NCBI RefSeq assembly: GCF_004210375.1
Contig: NC_134827.1
Location: 102,595,285-102,659,284 of the forward strand
Length of the DNA stretch: 64,000 nucleotides
From: Tachypleus tridentatus
Lineage: Eukaryota; Arthropoda; Merostomata; Xiphosura; Limulidae
Direction of reading: 5' to 3'
How positions within the stretch are numbered: the stretch's first letter is position 1; every line of letters begins with the position of its first letter. The notes beneath the pieces were generated by a model that was not told the DNA's origin, ran no database searches, and saw only the letters and a program-made list of their open reading frames with translations. Positions 47,555-59,581 of this stretch are shown here, piece after piece. The translations under genes were made by a program, and so were the position numbers.

Positions 47555-47601
47555 TTGAAAATATTTTACATAGAAGAACTCGTTATGTAAAATATTTTCA
47601 A
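47555..47601. repeat. Perfect 18-bp inverted repeat (hairpin)
   Basis: TTGAAAATATTTTACATA at 47555-47572 is perfectly complementary to 47584-47601 across an 11-nt spacer. The stem is AT-rich. No terminal repeats or target duplication of a transposon were recognised around it. Confidence 0.8.
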
Positions 47602-50600
47602 AACCGCTTTTTATATAAATTCTCAACAAGTGGGTTTCTCGACATCACTGATTATTCTTTTTATTATTTCTAAAATAATTTCAGACTGTAACAGAAAATT
47701 TATGTTTATCGTACAAAGCTTAAGACTCAACCATTTTTATTTGATTATGTTCCTCTTTGATGAGTGTCTAAAACACTATGATACAAAACTGTAAATTACA
47801 TGGATAATGCATAGCTCAAATTACTGTTGAATGGTGTTATGCTAGAGTTACTTGTCAGTATACCTCATAGAAAAACTATCGTCTTTCATTATTTAACCTA
47901 AGAAATCTAATTTCTACATTTATTACTTTTATAACAACTAGAAAAAATATATAAAAAACAAGACTGTATTTGCCTTTGTTTTTATTTTGGACTGTCAGTC
48001 CTCCAAGAAGTCTCAATCCCTCTTCATGTCCCTAGTAACTAAAATATTTATTTGAAATGTGCAAAAAGCAAGCAATGTTCTATAACCATTATAATTTAAC
48101 TAGCTCCATAACTAATGCACATGAACCTTAAAATAACTTTCTTAGCTGTTCGGTAATGGGTAAGTTAGATTAAACAAATGTCATGCTACACAGATAAAGG
48201 GAGATTGAGAATTTATTTTTAACATTATCTTTCAAAGAAAAATAAACTATGTTTTGATACCAAGTCTATTCATTTACAATGATAATAAAGTACTTTAAAT
48301 TTTGAATTGCAAAAAGTCATGACATGCACATATTATCTAACTATATCTTGAGTTAACAAGTGTAATATTTAATTGTTTTCATCTTTTTCATGCAGATTAA
48401 CCCATTTTCACATCAACAACTTGTTTTCAAGCAAGAGCTATGTACATCAGCTAGCTCACATAGTTCCAGCTCCTCTATATATTGCTGGGAACTTTGTTAG
48501 CTGACCCAAAATATTAGAAAACAGGCCAGTGTACTGTAATTTTGGAAAGATATGGACAAGCCAGTTTAAATTACTGCATACATAACTGTCTGGTGTGTCA
48601 ATGAAAATAACTATAACACAAATATTGTGATGCATCTTACACACACCATGACCTTACCACTTAAGAAAGCAAGTCTATCCACATGGTATATTCTTCCTTC
48701 TACAACACTTCAACTGAAGTTTGTAAAACCAAATGATTTGGTTTCTATTTATGCACTTTGTGCACTAAACCCTTCCATCTGCCCAGCAATCAGATTTAAA
48801 TCAGTCTTTGTATAAGAGTTAACAGCAGTCTGTGATCCCTTTGCCCAAAAACTAAAGATATCAAACAACTTTCAAAATCTGTTACTTGGGAAAATGGAAG
48901 CACATTTGTTGATAATACCAGAAATATGATGCATATATAGAAACTATATGTTTCCTTTCATTTCTTCAGTAAAATGTTTACTGTTTACTTCTTTTCCAAT
49001 TTTTCCACAGTAAGAAATGGATATTTTATTCACACCAATAAAAGACAAAGGAGATTCATTTCATGTATATTTTGTAGGTCTAGTGTTGATGACCAATCCT
49101 CCAGACTGACACGATGTTATTTATTTTAACTGTAATAGAATTTTTACAGGTATAAACTATGGTGAAAAACACTGGTGTGTTATATTTCAAAGCAAATACT
49201 ATTTTTGTATGTATAATTTTGATGAAACGTGTAACCAGAGTAGATTATACTTAACTGCACTGTTATCTTTCACGTATAAAGTTCTCAATAAAACATGTTA
49301 TCAGGCTACACTGTATTTAACTGCAATGATATTTTGAACATGTACAAGTTATTTAATCAAACAGGTTATACCTAACAGACTTGAGGGTGTTATATGAGGT
49401 ATCAAATGGAAAGTTAATTTTTATTCTGCACATAACAAAGTGGACTATTCATTCTCAAATATTTAAATATAATAACTGATATAAATACACAAGAAAACTT
49501 TGTTAACCCTCTTTTCAAAAATGAAGTCAGTCATGTATTGGAAGTTGAAATAACCAAATAAATTGTAATCGTTAAACCTGTTACTCTTTGTCATATTTCA
49601 GTCTAAGTTGTTTATGAAAGTGAATTCTAACAAGTATCTTTAAAATGTTATTACCAATGTATACTCCAATTTTGAAAATAGTTTGAGTAAAAATAATGTC
49701 TTTTGGCAATTCACTGATTTTTGAGCTGTGTCATTTCATTTTATGAAGAAGTTCATACAGCTATGGAAGAAAAACAAATGTTCAAATTAAACACTACTTA
49801 CCAAAAAAAAAAAAACAATATTCATATTTGCCATGTTTTGAGTGCAGTGTTAACTGAGGCAGACAGCCAAATATTTCAATGAGACAAAAATAATCACAAA
49901 ATCAATGTCACTGTTATTTTTTTATTTGTCATATTTTAAGGTAATATACAACACAAGAATACAGTTGCTGAACATTAACAAGAACAATCATGAACAGTGA
50001 AAATGACAAACAGAACGATGCAGATGACTGACAATCTACTCCTATTTACAGCTATCAATGGAAAGAAATTAGTGTTAAGTGACATCACGGAACACTTATT
50101 GCTAATGAAGAATGACCTAACAACAAAACAGGTAACACTAGTTGTGCCTTTTATTTTCCACCACACGCAATCAGAAGCACGTGTGACACGTTTGTCTGTA
50201 AACAGCATTAAGATGACTGAATACATCCAGTCATTTTCATTCAACATGATAGATACAAAAAGGACATTGTAAAACCTGTTTCAGCAGGATAACAAGTGTA
50301 TACAAATATTCTGCAAGATCCAGCACTATGGAACACTGACACTAACTCAATATTATTTTTTTACTTTTAAAGAAATATTTTGAGACAGCCCATGAGTGCA
50401 ATTGTGCCAAGGTCAGCCAGCAACAACTTTATGGGATAAATATTTAGTTTCTTCAGAGTGGAATGCAACACTAGGATATGGAAAGCTATTTAACTTTAAT
50501 TACACAAAGGAGAATCTGCTGAAAATTATACTTTTTTTTTTATTATTGATCCAATTGTGAAAACTGCTTCACAGAAATATCATGATTAGACTTAACGCAC

Positions 50601-53600
50601 ATTTTCATCGACACATGTTTAAATCACACAATGTTCATGTAATATTTATCGGGGTGGGAACAAAATTCACTTTTGTTGTATAAACTTAAAATTACATTTA
50701 ACTGAAATGGTTAAAAAAAATGCACAAGCAGATAAAATACTAGCCCTAAGCATGCATAAAAATGAGGGATCACTCAAGTTTTATAAGAAAACTGCATTTG
50801 TTTATACTGTTTAAAGACAATAAATTTGACAAAGTGAATTTAAAAATCATATTCAAACATGCTAAAAAGTTAAGATTATCAGTAATTATCAGCATGACTA
50901 GAAAAGGCTTAAACTTTTTATTCAGACAACTGTTCTGAAGGATAACCGTAACAGGTAAGCAGTTATAGATGTGTAAGCTATGTACAACAGGATTACCTTT
51001 CTCTGCTTTATAAAAATTATTATCAGAGGAGTGAAAACAATATTGAAATAATATCTACTAAACATCAACTGAAAAGAAGAGAAGTAAACAGATGAGCTCC
51101 ATTTGTTTTTCCTTTTGAAATAAACCCCCTCATGCAAACTTGTACACTTAAGTTATTTATAAAATGATTTAATTACCAGAAGCAGTCAGCAAACTCTCTT
51201 AATGCATGTACTTCATACACCTAACCTTCAGTGCTACCATGGATACCACAAGATAATTCTTCCTTGAAAAACACTGTATAACATGAGCACACATTACTAT
51301 TATCACAACACGCATACCACTAACAGAAGTACCATTTTTAGAAACTATATTAAAATAAAATATTAACCTCAAGAGAATTAAGTTAAATGCAAAACATTTT
51401 TTAAAAACTTAACCAACCTGAACTAATGCTAAGACTATTTTAAATGCACCACTTCAACATTCCAGTCACAATGATTCTTTCTACAGTAAAAAAAAAACAC
51501 CACAAAGCAGTAATCTATCCTATATTTCTTTATAAAAGATTAGTGCTTATAGCCACATACAAAATAAAATTTACAGCAAGTGCACTTGTTTTATGGGTCA
51601 AAGAAAACTTTTAGTAAGGGAAGTTATAAACTGAAACAAAGAATGAAAATAATATCTACCCCCCACACACACACCTATAATGTACACTTACATTGTATAA
51701 TTTACATTTTAAAAAACACATAACCATGTATTTTAAAGGCTTTATCACATCAGTATTGCTGGGTATAGTTGGACTGTCAATACCAAACTGTTCTCCTTTC
51801 TCAAAGACCACCACATTATCAAGTATAGTTGTAATTCATAATAGGGACTGTTATGACACAAAATGGCAGCCATAAAATATGTTTAAAAATGTCTGAATGT
51901 TAACAGCTTTTACAGACTACTGGTTGAAAAGAAATAAAACTTGTACTTATAAAGCTGTTTAAATTGCTATATATATGTTTATGAAATAAATCACAATTTT
52001 AATATTTAAACATATTTTCATCTGAATATGAAAGTGACTTTTTCAGGTATTCATACAGTAAAAATAACTAACATCTCTCTAATCCTTTTAAGAACTCCTA
52101 TATCCTATCCCTTATTATACATTAGATATGGATAATGCAATACATTAGGCATAGAATTAGATCTGAAGGTACATTGGTAGACCTCCTGATGTGTAAAATC
52201 AAACTGGGTTATGCATGTCTCGCTTGTTTTTACTGGTGTACAAAAACAAAAAGGAACAAGTGTCATACATTTTTCTTTTTTTCATTTTACGAAGTTGGGA
52301 TCAACGTGTGTGCGTGTAACCAAGCTAACTACAGTAACTACAGTTTTAATGCAATAATTTGTACTGAAACAAGAAAATCAAAACTACAAAATCCAAGTTA
52401 TTTAACAGTTAAACATTATATCCTTATTTCTTCACAAATCACTAATTATGTTAATCTGAACCAAAGAAGGAATAAAAATTTTAGAAATCTATATAACTCA
52501 ATTCTTGTGATTTTAGCTTCGTGTTAAATTGTATCATTAATTCATAAAGACATTTTCTATAAACTAAAAAGTACTTGTCATTTTCAAATAGTTACAAGTC
52601 CTTACTGTTATTGCAACTCTCAAATCAACAGGAAGAAAAGTTATGCCGAGAGTGGCCATCATGTGAAAGAATAAACTTAAACTTAATAAATATCTGTTCC
52701 TTATCTATGAAATACCGAATAAATTTTATACACGAAAAATAAAGACAACAAGGAATTATCTATTAATTCCTTTAGAAATACCAACTACAGCAAAGAAATT
52801 TTACAGCCTATAAAAACATCTAACTGAAAGCAACAATTATTTTAACCACCAAACACAAAATTTGGTGAAAAGTAAAAAAAAATCTACACAAGTACACACA
52901 CACACAGCTACTGCCCTAAGATAACTTTCTGTAACACAGCCTCTACTGACCATATAATTTTTACTTACAAATTATTTTTTTTTCTGTTATGATAATATCA
53001 AACACATGAGAGAAAATATCTAGGATCCAGAATATCATCACACTGACTATGATATGAATTTAGAAACATTTTAAGAGTTCAAGCTTGTAATCAACAAATG
53101 TCAGCTGAAGTCTACAAGTATCAAGGATGTCAAATTCCCTTTTCTTTTTAATATCACAATATATAAGAGAACAGTCCTTCTACATAATTCTGATTGTCAG
53201 TTTTCTTAAGTCATAAATATCTGACAGAACAAGGAGATGTTTTAATGAGTAAATATCACAGAGAAACCTGATGAATGTGAAAGTAGAAGGATAAGTGGAA
53301 ACAAAACATTAAAAGAAGGTACAAGATAATTTTGTTTAAGACATGAAATGATGTGTTTTGTACCTTTCAGTAACACAGACGAGGTTCTTTGTCACAGATT
53401 CAAGTTGCCAGAAAAAAAAAACTGTAAACATTTACAAGTATCCAATTACTAAATGAGGGTTTGCTTAGCTTTATTAAATATCTTGTCTGAAAAACTGTCA
53501 TTTACAAATACATAAACACTGATATAACTTCCTCCTACCTAATCTTCTTACTAGAAAAATTTTAAATTACAAACATTCTAAAAATATTAAAACTGACTGA

Positions 53601-53943
53601 CCTCAGAACACTGCACTCTTTGACTTCTGACATTATCAGTTTTGCAAATATGAAAGCCAAGGAAAATTGGCTTAAGAAATACAGTAACTTATTTACACAC
53701 AGTGATGAAGAAATGTTTTAACACTGACACAAGGAGCATATGGAATAACTTATTTGAAATGTTTTGCATTTTAACTTTATACAAGACGGTGCTGGAAATG
53801 GATTTAGTTACATGTAAAATTTGTTTATAAATGTAAAAAATAGCAGCACCAATCTTAAAGAAAAAACAGGTATATCAGTGAGATATTTTTCTATGAAGAT
53901 AAACATGATGAATTAAATTCTAATGATGGAAATCTATAGTCCA

Positions 53944-54048
53944 AAAACATTGTTTCTTTTACCAAGTAGTGTGACAAATACCCAGGTGTTTAAAAACATT
54001 GTTTGTTTGTTTTACCAAGTAGTGTGACAGAAATACCCAGGTGTTTAA
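53944..54048. repeat. Direct repeat, two ~50-bp copies
   Basis: ACCAAGTAGTGTGACA and ATACCCAGGTGTTTAAAAA occur twice in the same order, about 52 bp apart. Confidence 0.85.
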
Positions 54049-54386
54049 AAAAACCATATTTCATGTTTAAGACAATTATACAGTATCTTGTTCAATTTTC
54101 ATTAAAAAATTAAAAGATTGTGAAAATGCCATTATTACGGTTTGTATGACCTTGGGCACCATATGCAAGTTTGCACACTTCTCCAACTGTCGAGAGAGAG
54201 AGAGAAAAAGATAGATAGAAATGAATACAGTAGCATTTTAGCTGCTCTTGGTGTAGCTCCTATCTTGTTCCAGCTTACCCTCAGTCTTCGAGACTCCAGA
54301 ATATGGGGCCGGGACAAGCATATTTTGTTGGCAGGGATGCAGACTGTTTGTATGATTTGCAGCTGCTAGATATAAAATGGTCTAAC

Positions 54387-54518
54387 CTGACTCAGAGTCA
54401 CTGGTGTCAGATGAGCTACTGGTACTGGTACTGCTACTGCTATCACTGTCACTTGAACTACTACTGCTAGCACTTAATCTGCTTGGACCACCAACATCAC
54501 CATGGGAGTTTTCGATCT
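54387..54518 (-). CDS. BRD4: BRD4 exon, Ser/Asp/Glu-rich tract
   Basis: 132 nt, phase 1 at both ends, acceptor CTCTCCACAG and donor GTTAGA. It encodes ENSHGDVGGPSRLSASSSSS followed by SDSDSSSSTSTSSSS and DTSDSES. It corresponds to the human post-ET tract [21 protein letters not shown], a CK2-type acidic serine region in vertebrate BRD4. This is the most 5' BRD4 exon in the window; the ET and bromodomain exons that should precede it are missing upstream. Confidence 0.9.
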
Positions 54519-54929
54519 CTGTGGAGAGAAAGACGGTGAAAAAATACGTATAAAGTAAAAGAAAAGTAAGCCCTAAAACTCAGATTTTCTCTGAATTTTT
54601 CGAAACATGAGCAGCACAGAAATACAAAGTATAATATCTCGTGTATTAAAATTGTTACAAGTAAAAACAAACAATGCGAGTAAAAATTTCTCATTTATGT
54701 TTAAGGTAAGAAATGTAATAAATTTATTATCCCCTCCACATTTCTTTTTGTGACAGATGTCAAGAATTTAATTTGACAATCAAATGTTATTGCTCATTAC
54801 TTTCAAAAGCTTAACAAACACATTTTCTGAAGAAGTAAATGGATAATTTCTGGAGAGTATTTTGGTCACCTAACAATTTTCTGTATAAAAACAAAATTAT
54901 TCTGGAACTCCTTTTCATACTCCATAGAT
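54519..54929. other. BRD4 intron remainder before the contig end
   Basis: AT-rich, with no exon recognised between the Ser-rich exon and the hAT-like terminus. Confidence 0.6.
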
Positions 54930-55043
54930 CAGGGGTTCCCAACCGGTGGGAAGCCTTGGCAGGGGGGGGGGGTCGCAAAGCCTTGGCAGGGGAGTCGCGT
55001 AGCCTTGTTAGAAGTAGCTTGGGATAACATTAATTTTATTTCA
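54930..55043. mobile_element. hAT-like transposon terminus at the contig end
   Basis: CAGGGGTTCCCAACCGGTGG at 54930 has the form of a hAT-superfamily terminal inverted repeat (CAGnGGTTCnCAACC). It is followed by a G-rich, GGGGTCGC-type subterminal stretch with a partly repeated AAGCCTTGGCAGGGG motif. The element enters the N gap, so its other end is not visible. Confidence 0.65.
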
Positions 55044-55543
55044 NNNNNNNNNNNNNNNNNNNNNNNNNNNNNNNNNNNNNNNNNNNNNNNNNNNNNNNNN
55101 NNNNNNNNNNNNNNNNNNNNNNNNNNNNNNNNNNNNNNNNNNNNNNNNNNNNNNNNNNNNNNNNNNNNNNNNNNNNNNNNNNNNNNNNNNNNNNNNNNNN
55201 NNNNNNNNNNNNNNNNNNNNNNNNNNNNNNNNNNNNNNNNNNNNNNNNNNNNNNNNNNNNNNNNNNNNNNNNNNNNNNNNNNNNNNNNNNNNNNNNNNNN
55301 NNNNNNNNNNNNNNNNNNNNNNNNNNNNNNNNNNNNNNNNNNNNNNNNNNNNNNNNNNNNNNNNNNNNNNNNNNNNNNNNNNNNNNNNNNNNNNNNNNNN
55401 NNNNNNNNNNNNNNNNNNNNNNNNNNNNNNNNNNNNNNNNNNNNNNNNNNNNNNNNNNNNNNNNNNNNNNNNNNNNNNNNNNNNNNNNNNNNNNNNNNNN
55501 NNNNNNNNNNNNNNNNNNNNNNNNNNNNNNNNNNNNNNNNNNN
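55044..55543. other. Assembly gap, 500 N, probable misjoin
   Basis: Exactly 500 N. On the left the contig ends inside a hAT-like repeat; on the right it starts inside a 48-bp tandem array. The 5' exons of BRD4 and the 3' exons of laminin gamma both vanish at this point. Confidence 0.99.
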
Positions 55544-55710
55544 GTTCTAACTACATTGTTCACAACAATAGTTGATCTAACTGTTCGTTACGTTCTAACT
55601 ACATTGTTCACAACAATAGTTGATCTAACTATTCGTTAAGTTCTAACTACATTGTTCACAACAATAGTTGATCTAACTGTTCGTTACGTTCTAACTACAT
55701 TGTTCACAAC
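55544..55710. repeat. 48-bp tandem repeat at the contig start, about 3.5 copies
   Basis: GTTCTAACTACATTGTTCAC recurs at 55544, 55592, 55640 and 55688. The contig begins within the array, so its full length is unknown. Confidence 0.95.
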
Positions 55711-55717
55711 AACCTAC

Positions 55718-55848
55718 CTGCCTCCTACCGCAAAGTCAGTTATGGCGTAATAATAAGATTTCAGAACATTGGGATCACCAAATATCTCATCACCAAATGT
55801 GTTCATCCGATTCAAAGAAATACGAATGTCTGTAGCTGTAACCCATTC
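55718..55848 (-). CDS. LAMC1: Laminin gamma LN-domain exon, 3' of the pair
   Basis: 131 nt, acceptor CTGGTTTCAG, donor GTAGGT, phase 0 in and 2 out. It encodes [35 protein letters not shown] and ITDFAVGG plus two bases of the next Arg codon. Gamma-1 chains in other animals carry the same motif order, ending GGRCKCNGH, and the Arg split here matches that continuation. The 48-bp array and the gap begin within 10 to 175 bp of the donor, and no next exon is found. Confidence 0.95.
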
Positions 55849-56156
55849 CTGAAACCAGATAAGTCAAAAAAAGGAAATAATTAACATGACGTTCAAAAAT
55901 AGTTAAACCATTATTTCAAAGAAAAAAATGCTTGTTTGTGTCATTTTATAGCTGGTAAACCGGTAGAATGATTGTCACCAAACTTGGACATACATCCTTA
56001 GGGTTCCCTTTAACATATGACACCTATATGTCGCCCCTGATAATCCTAATATCTCGCCCGTGTACGTCAGCTACTAATTTAGTTCTATCATAGAGATAAA
56101 ATGGTATTAAATAATGAATATTAACACCTTCATAATATCCCTATGCATTTGTACTG

Positions 56157-56433
56157 GGGCCCGGCATAGCCAGGTGGTTTAAGGAGTTCGACTCGTAATC
56201 TAACGGTCGCGGGTTCGCATTCCCGCCGTACCAAACATGCTCGCCTTTTCAGCCGTGGGGGCATTATAATGTGATGGTAAATTCTACTTTTCGTTGGTAA
56301 CATAGTAGCCCAAGAGTTGGCGGTGGGTGGTAATGACTAGCTGCCTTCATTCTAGTCTTACACTACTAAATTAGGGACGGCTAGCGCAGATAGCCCTGGA
56401 GTAGCTTTGCGCGAAAATTCAAAAACAAACAAG
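56157..56433 (+). mobile_element. SINE family A
   Basis: Complete from GGGGCCCGGCATAGCCAGGTGG through box B (GGGTTCGCATTCCC) and the central domain to the AAAAACAAAC tail. Confidence 0.95.
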
Positions 56434-57301
56434 TTATTTTACTAATGTGATCGTTTTAAATGTCTGACAATAGGATATGTTGATAAAACGTCACCAGGAG
56501 GTGTTATTTTAAGTTTGATTGGAAAACTCTTTTCACACTAAGTTTGAGTAATCAGCGTCTACAATCTACATCTTCTGATTTATGGTTTGTCTGAATAGAA
56601 TGTCATGAACGTAAGAAGAAAACGTTAAACTGATTTCAGAGCTTAAGTTATTTTATATCATAATTGAAACGCAATATTTTTCTAATTGGTTTATGTCAAA
56701 AATTTAAAATGAATATGTCAAAAAACATTCAAATTGCTTTCAAGTCGAACATATAAACAGTTTTACTTGCACAGTAAACATGTTTCACAATTCGTATAAC
56801 TTTCGAAATCCTTGAAATTTCAAACTTAAATTTTAACCCACGTTCTTCTACTGCGGAACAACAGCAAATCAACGAAATTGCAACGCTAAAATTCAGAGTT
56901 CGATTCTCCAAACTACAATTTATTTTTTTTTACATTTACCGATTGCAATTTTTTTCATTACTAGCAGAATAAAACATAACCTACAAAATAATCCACGTAA
57001 TTTACAACTAGTTCGTAGGGGTACTTTTTACAGTAAATATTCAGTCACTGGTTAGCTAGACCTCGTATTTTGTTTTACCAACTTTCGTATCCCAAGTTGA
57101 ACAAAACACACGACCCAGCTAACTGATGAATGGATATTTGGTTTAAAGTTCTTAGTGTTATAAGTGTAGCTACCAGTTTGGTAGCCAATTTTTTTATTTC
57201 ATTTAGTCATACGGTCAATTCTTTTATAACAGCACTTTTATTTCCTCACGCTTGAGGTGTTTTTGATTAGTTAGATATAACTGTTCTCATCTTATTATGT
57301 A

Positions 57302-57561
57302 GGCCCGGCATGGCCAGGTGGTTAAGGCACTCGACTCGTAATCCGAGGATAGCGAGTTCGAATTCCCGTCACACCAAACATGCTCGCCCCTTTCAGCCGT
57401 GGGGGCGTTATAATGTGATGGTCAATTCCATCATTCGTTGGTAAAAGAGTAACCCAAGAATTGACAGTGGGTGGTGATGACTAGCTGCCTTCCCTGCTAA
57501 ATTAGGGACGGCTAGCGCAGATAGCCCTCGAGTAGCTTTGTACGGAATTCAAACCAAACCA
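57302..57561 (+). mobile_element. SINE family A
   Basis: Head GGCCCGGCATGGCCAGGTGG, box B AGTTCGAATTCCC, central domain with a 10-bp deletion in the CTTCCCTCTAGTCTTACACTG part, tail GGAATTCAAACC. Confidence 0.95.
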
Positions 57562-57844
57562 AAGCTAATCTGTATATTGTATTTATGGCAAAGCTGATGA
57601 AGTTATCTGATGCCTTCCCTAACCTTGAACTACAGACTAGATAAAAACTGCCATTAAATCCCTAAAATAAAAAAATCTACACTAAGGGACTGACTGTCAC
57701 ACCTATACTGCACCCACAGCATAAAGTGGGGAAAATATTTTGGATTATCGCAAGGATCAAAACCTGCCTTGCCAGCTTTTAAATCTAGAGCTCTAACACA
57801 GGGCAATTACGTGCATTCCTACTTAGTAATAAATAATGTGATTT

Positions 57845-58485
57845 TCCTAGAATTTACACTATAAAAAACCGTTATTATTGAAAATAAAAGGGTAAAAAAT
57901 AATTTGATATCCCTCCTATTTACACAACAAACAACCGTTATTATTGTCAATAAAAAAAGGTAATTAATAAATTTATATCCCTCCTATTTACACAACAAAC
58001 AACCGTTATTATTGAAAAAAAAGGTAATAAATAAATTTATATCCCTCCTATTTACACAACAAACAACCGTTATTATTGTCAATAAAAAAAGGTAATTAAT
58101 AAATTTATATCCCTCCTATTTACACAACAAACAACCGTTATTATTGAAAATAAAAAGGTAATAAATAAATTTATATCCCTCCTATTTACACAACAAACAA
58201 CCGTTATTATCGAAAATAAACAGGGTAATATATAATTTGATATCCATCCTATTTACATAACAAACAACTGTTATTATTGACAATAAAAAGGGTAATATAT
58301 AATTTGATATCCATCCTATTTACATAACAAACAACTGTTATTATTGAAAAAAGAGTAATAAACAATTTTATATCCCTCCTAGTTACACAACAAACAACTG
58401 TTATTATTGAAAAAGGGTAATATATAATTTGATATCCCTCCTATTTACACAACTAACAAACTGTTATTATTGACAATATAGGAGA
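57845..58485. repeat. 62-68-bp tandem repeat, about 10 copies
   Basis: CCTCCTATTTACACAACAAAC recurs at 57911, 57979, 58043, 58111, 58177 and on to 58436. The length varies mainly in the poly(A)/AATAAA part. Two alternating subtypes are visible in the first half and a CATCC variant in the middle. Confidence 0.95.
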
Positions 58486-59581
58486 GCTTTTTGTAACAAA
58501 AACATGTTTGTTTGTTTTTCATCTAACTTGTTAGAATCATCAACGTAGGTTTATTACAAATAAATCATCGTTTGTTTCAATGCAAAGACACGCTCGATTT
58601 TTTGCTTTGTGTACTGCAGGGAATCAAATCTCGAATTTTAGCGTTGTAAGTTCATAAACTTGTCACTGTCCCACCGACAGACATTTTGTTATGGTATGAC
58701 TTCGGTATGAAAGAATCAAGATGGACTTAGAAAAAAAATTTAATTTACTCTATATGTTAAGTGCCGCCATACATTACGAGTTATCTTTTTATATTTTACC
58801 ATTTATATACACATAAACACGTAACCAATTTCCCCTATTATATTACTTGGCCAATATATTCATCGAATATATCAGCTCTAAAATCTGAGATTCATAAATA
58901 ATAGTTACCATAATTTATATTATGCTCTCCTACCTTAGTTTCCAATTATTTGAAGAGTTATTAAAATATCTTAATTTATTATGTTGCCAAGCTAATTTAC
59001 ATTCCAGAGTTCCTTATTTAAACGAAAAGAAAACTCATCTCAAATGCACTGAATATTAACAATGACGTGTTTTTGGAATGTTTTTAAAGATGAAAATAAG
59101 AGAATTAAAAATCCGTTCACTTAAAATAAAAACAAATATAGGGGGAGTTTCAAATGTTACTTAAAAGGAAATTACCGAAACCTTAAGTTTCTTTATAGTT
59201 TAATTAAATCTTATTAATTATAGTATTTAAAACACTTATTTTAGTTATAATGACGCTAATGACGTTTATTTTATATTGTTCTTTTGGTGTGTGTTTATAG
59301 GATTTAGTTTGTTAAACCTCGTGAGATGTTATTAGGAATACGGCCGAAAATGTTCTCAATAGTAATGGTATCTGACTGATAATTCTTTGCGATCTGAGCG
59401 CTGTAGTTATAATTCTTTATTATTAATGTTTTTAATATCAATAATAAATTTCACTGAAACACTTGTCTTGAACCAAATGCCTATTTTATTTAAAATGATA
59501 ATGAATAACCTCGTCTAACATGTAAATCACTAATTTAAAAGTTCACACCGAATACTACGTAGTAACACCTGCATCATTCAC
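58486..59581. other. AT-rich intronic stretch
   Basis: Only the tRNA-like fragment at 58590-58683 was recognised. Confidence 0.6.
58590..58683 (-). mobile_element. tRNA-like SINE fragment, family C, degraded
   Basis: CAGGGAATCAAATCTCGAATTTTAGCGTTGTAAG and CATAAACTTGTCACTGTCCCACC parallel the fragment at 6868-6935, with decay in box B. Confidence 0.5.

Larger units (their letters stand above)
41472..54386. other. 12.9-kb BRD4 intron
   Basis: Holds imperfect tandem repeats (41755-41975, 46050-46125, 53944-54048), a LINE reverse-transcriptase relic (46470-47030), an 18-bp-stem hairpin (47555-47601) and several homopolymer or dinucleotide runs, such as poly(A) near 45860 and CA repeats near 51660. 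The rest is AT-rich with no recognisable exon. Several 60-90 codon open frames on both strands have no family resemblance or splice context. Confidence 0.7.
21489..54518 (-). other. BRD4: BRD4 (BET family) gene, 3' half, ten exons
   Basis: Ten minus-strand exons join in consistent phase to encode about 562 C-terminal residues of a long-isoform BET protein. In other animals BRD4 / fs(1)h is a nuclear reader of acetylated histones. Its C-terminus recruits P-TEFb and promotes transcription elongation. Seen here, in order: a Ser/Asp/Glu tract, a basic linker, a long Gln-rich disordered region, the KNLGSWSSLVQ block (human KNMGSWASLVQ), an Arg/Glu/Gln coiled segment (RKAHQAQ, ERQRQREREQARRRREA) and the terminal motif IDMNRQSDIMATFEEML (human IDMNFQSDLLSIFEENLF). 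The two bromodomains and the ET domain are absent. They should lie upstream, but the sequence beyond 54518 runs into a gap and then into laminin exons. The family assignment is firm; orthology to BRD4 rather than another long BET protein is inferred from the long C-terminus. Confidence 0.95.
55849..59581. other. Laminin gamma intron
   Basis: 3.7 kb with two SINEs (56157, 57302), a ~66-bp tandem array (57845-58485) and a family C tRNA-like fragment (58590). No further exon was recognised. Confidence 0.8.

Noticed and set aside
49975..50272. Overlapping open frames on both strands of about 90 codons
   Set aside because: Intronic, AT-rich, no family resemblance, no splice sites; consistent with chance.
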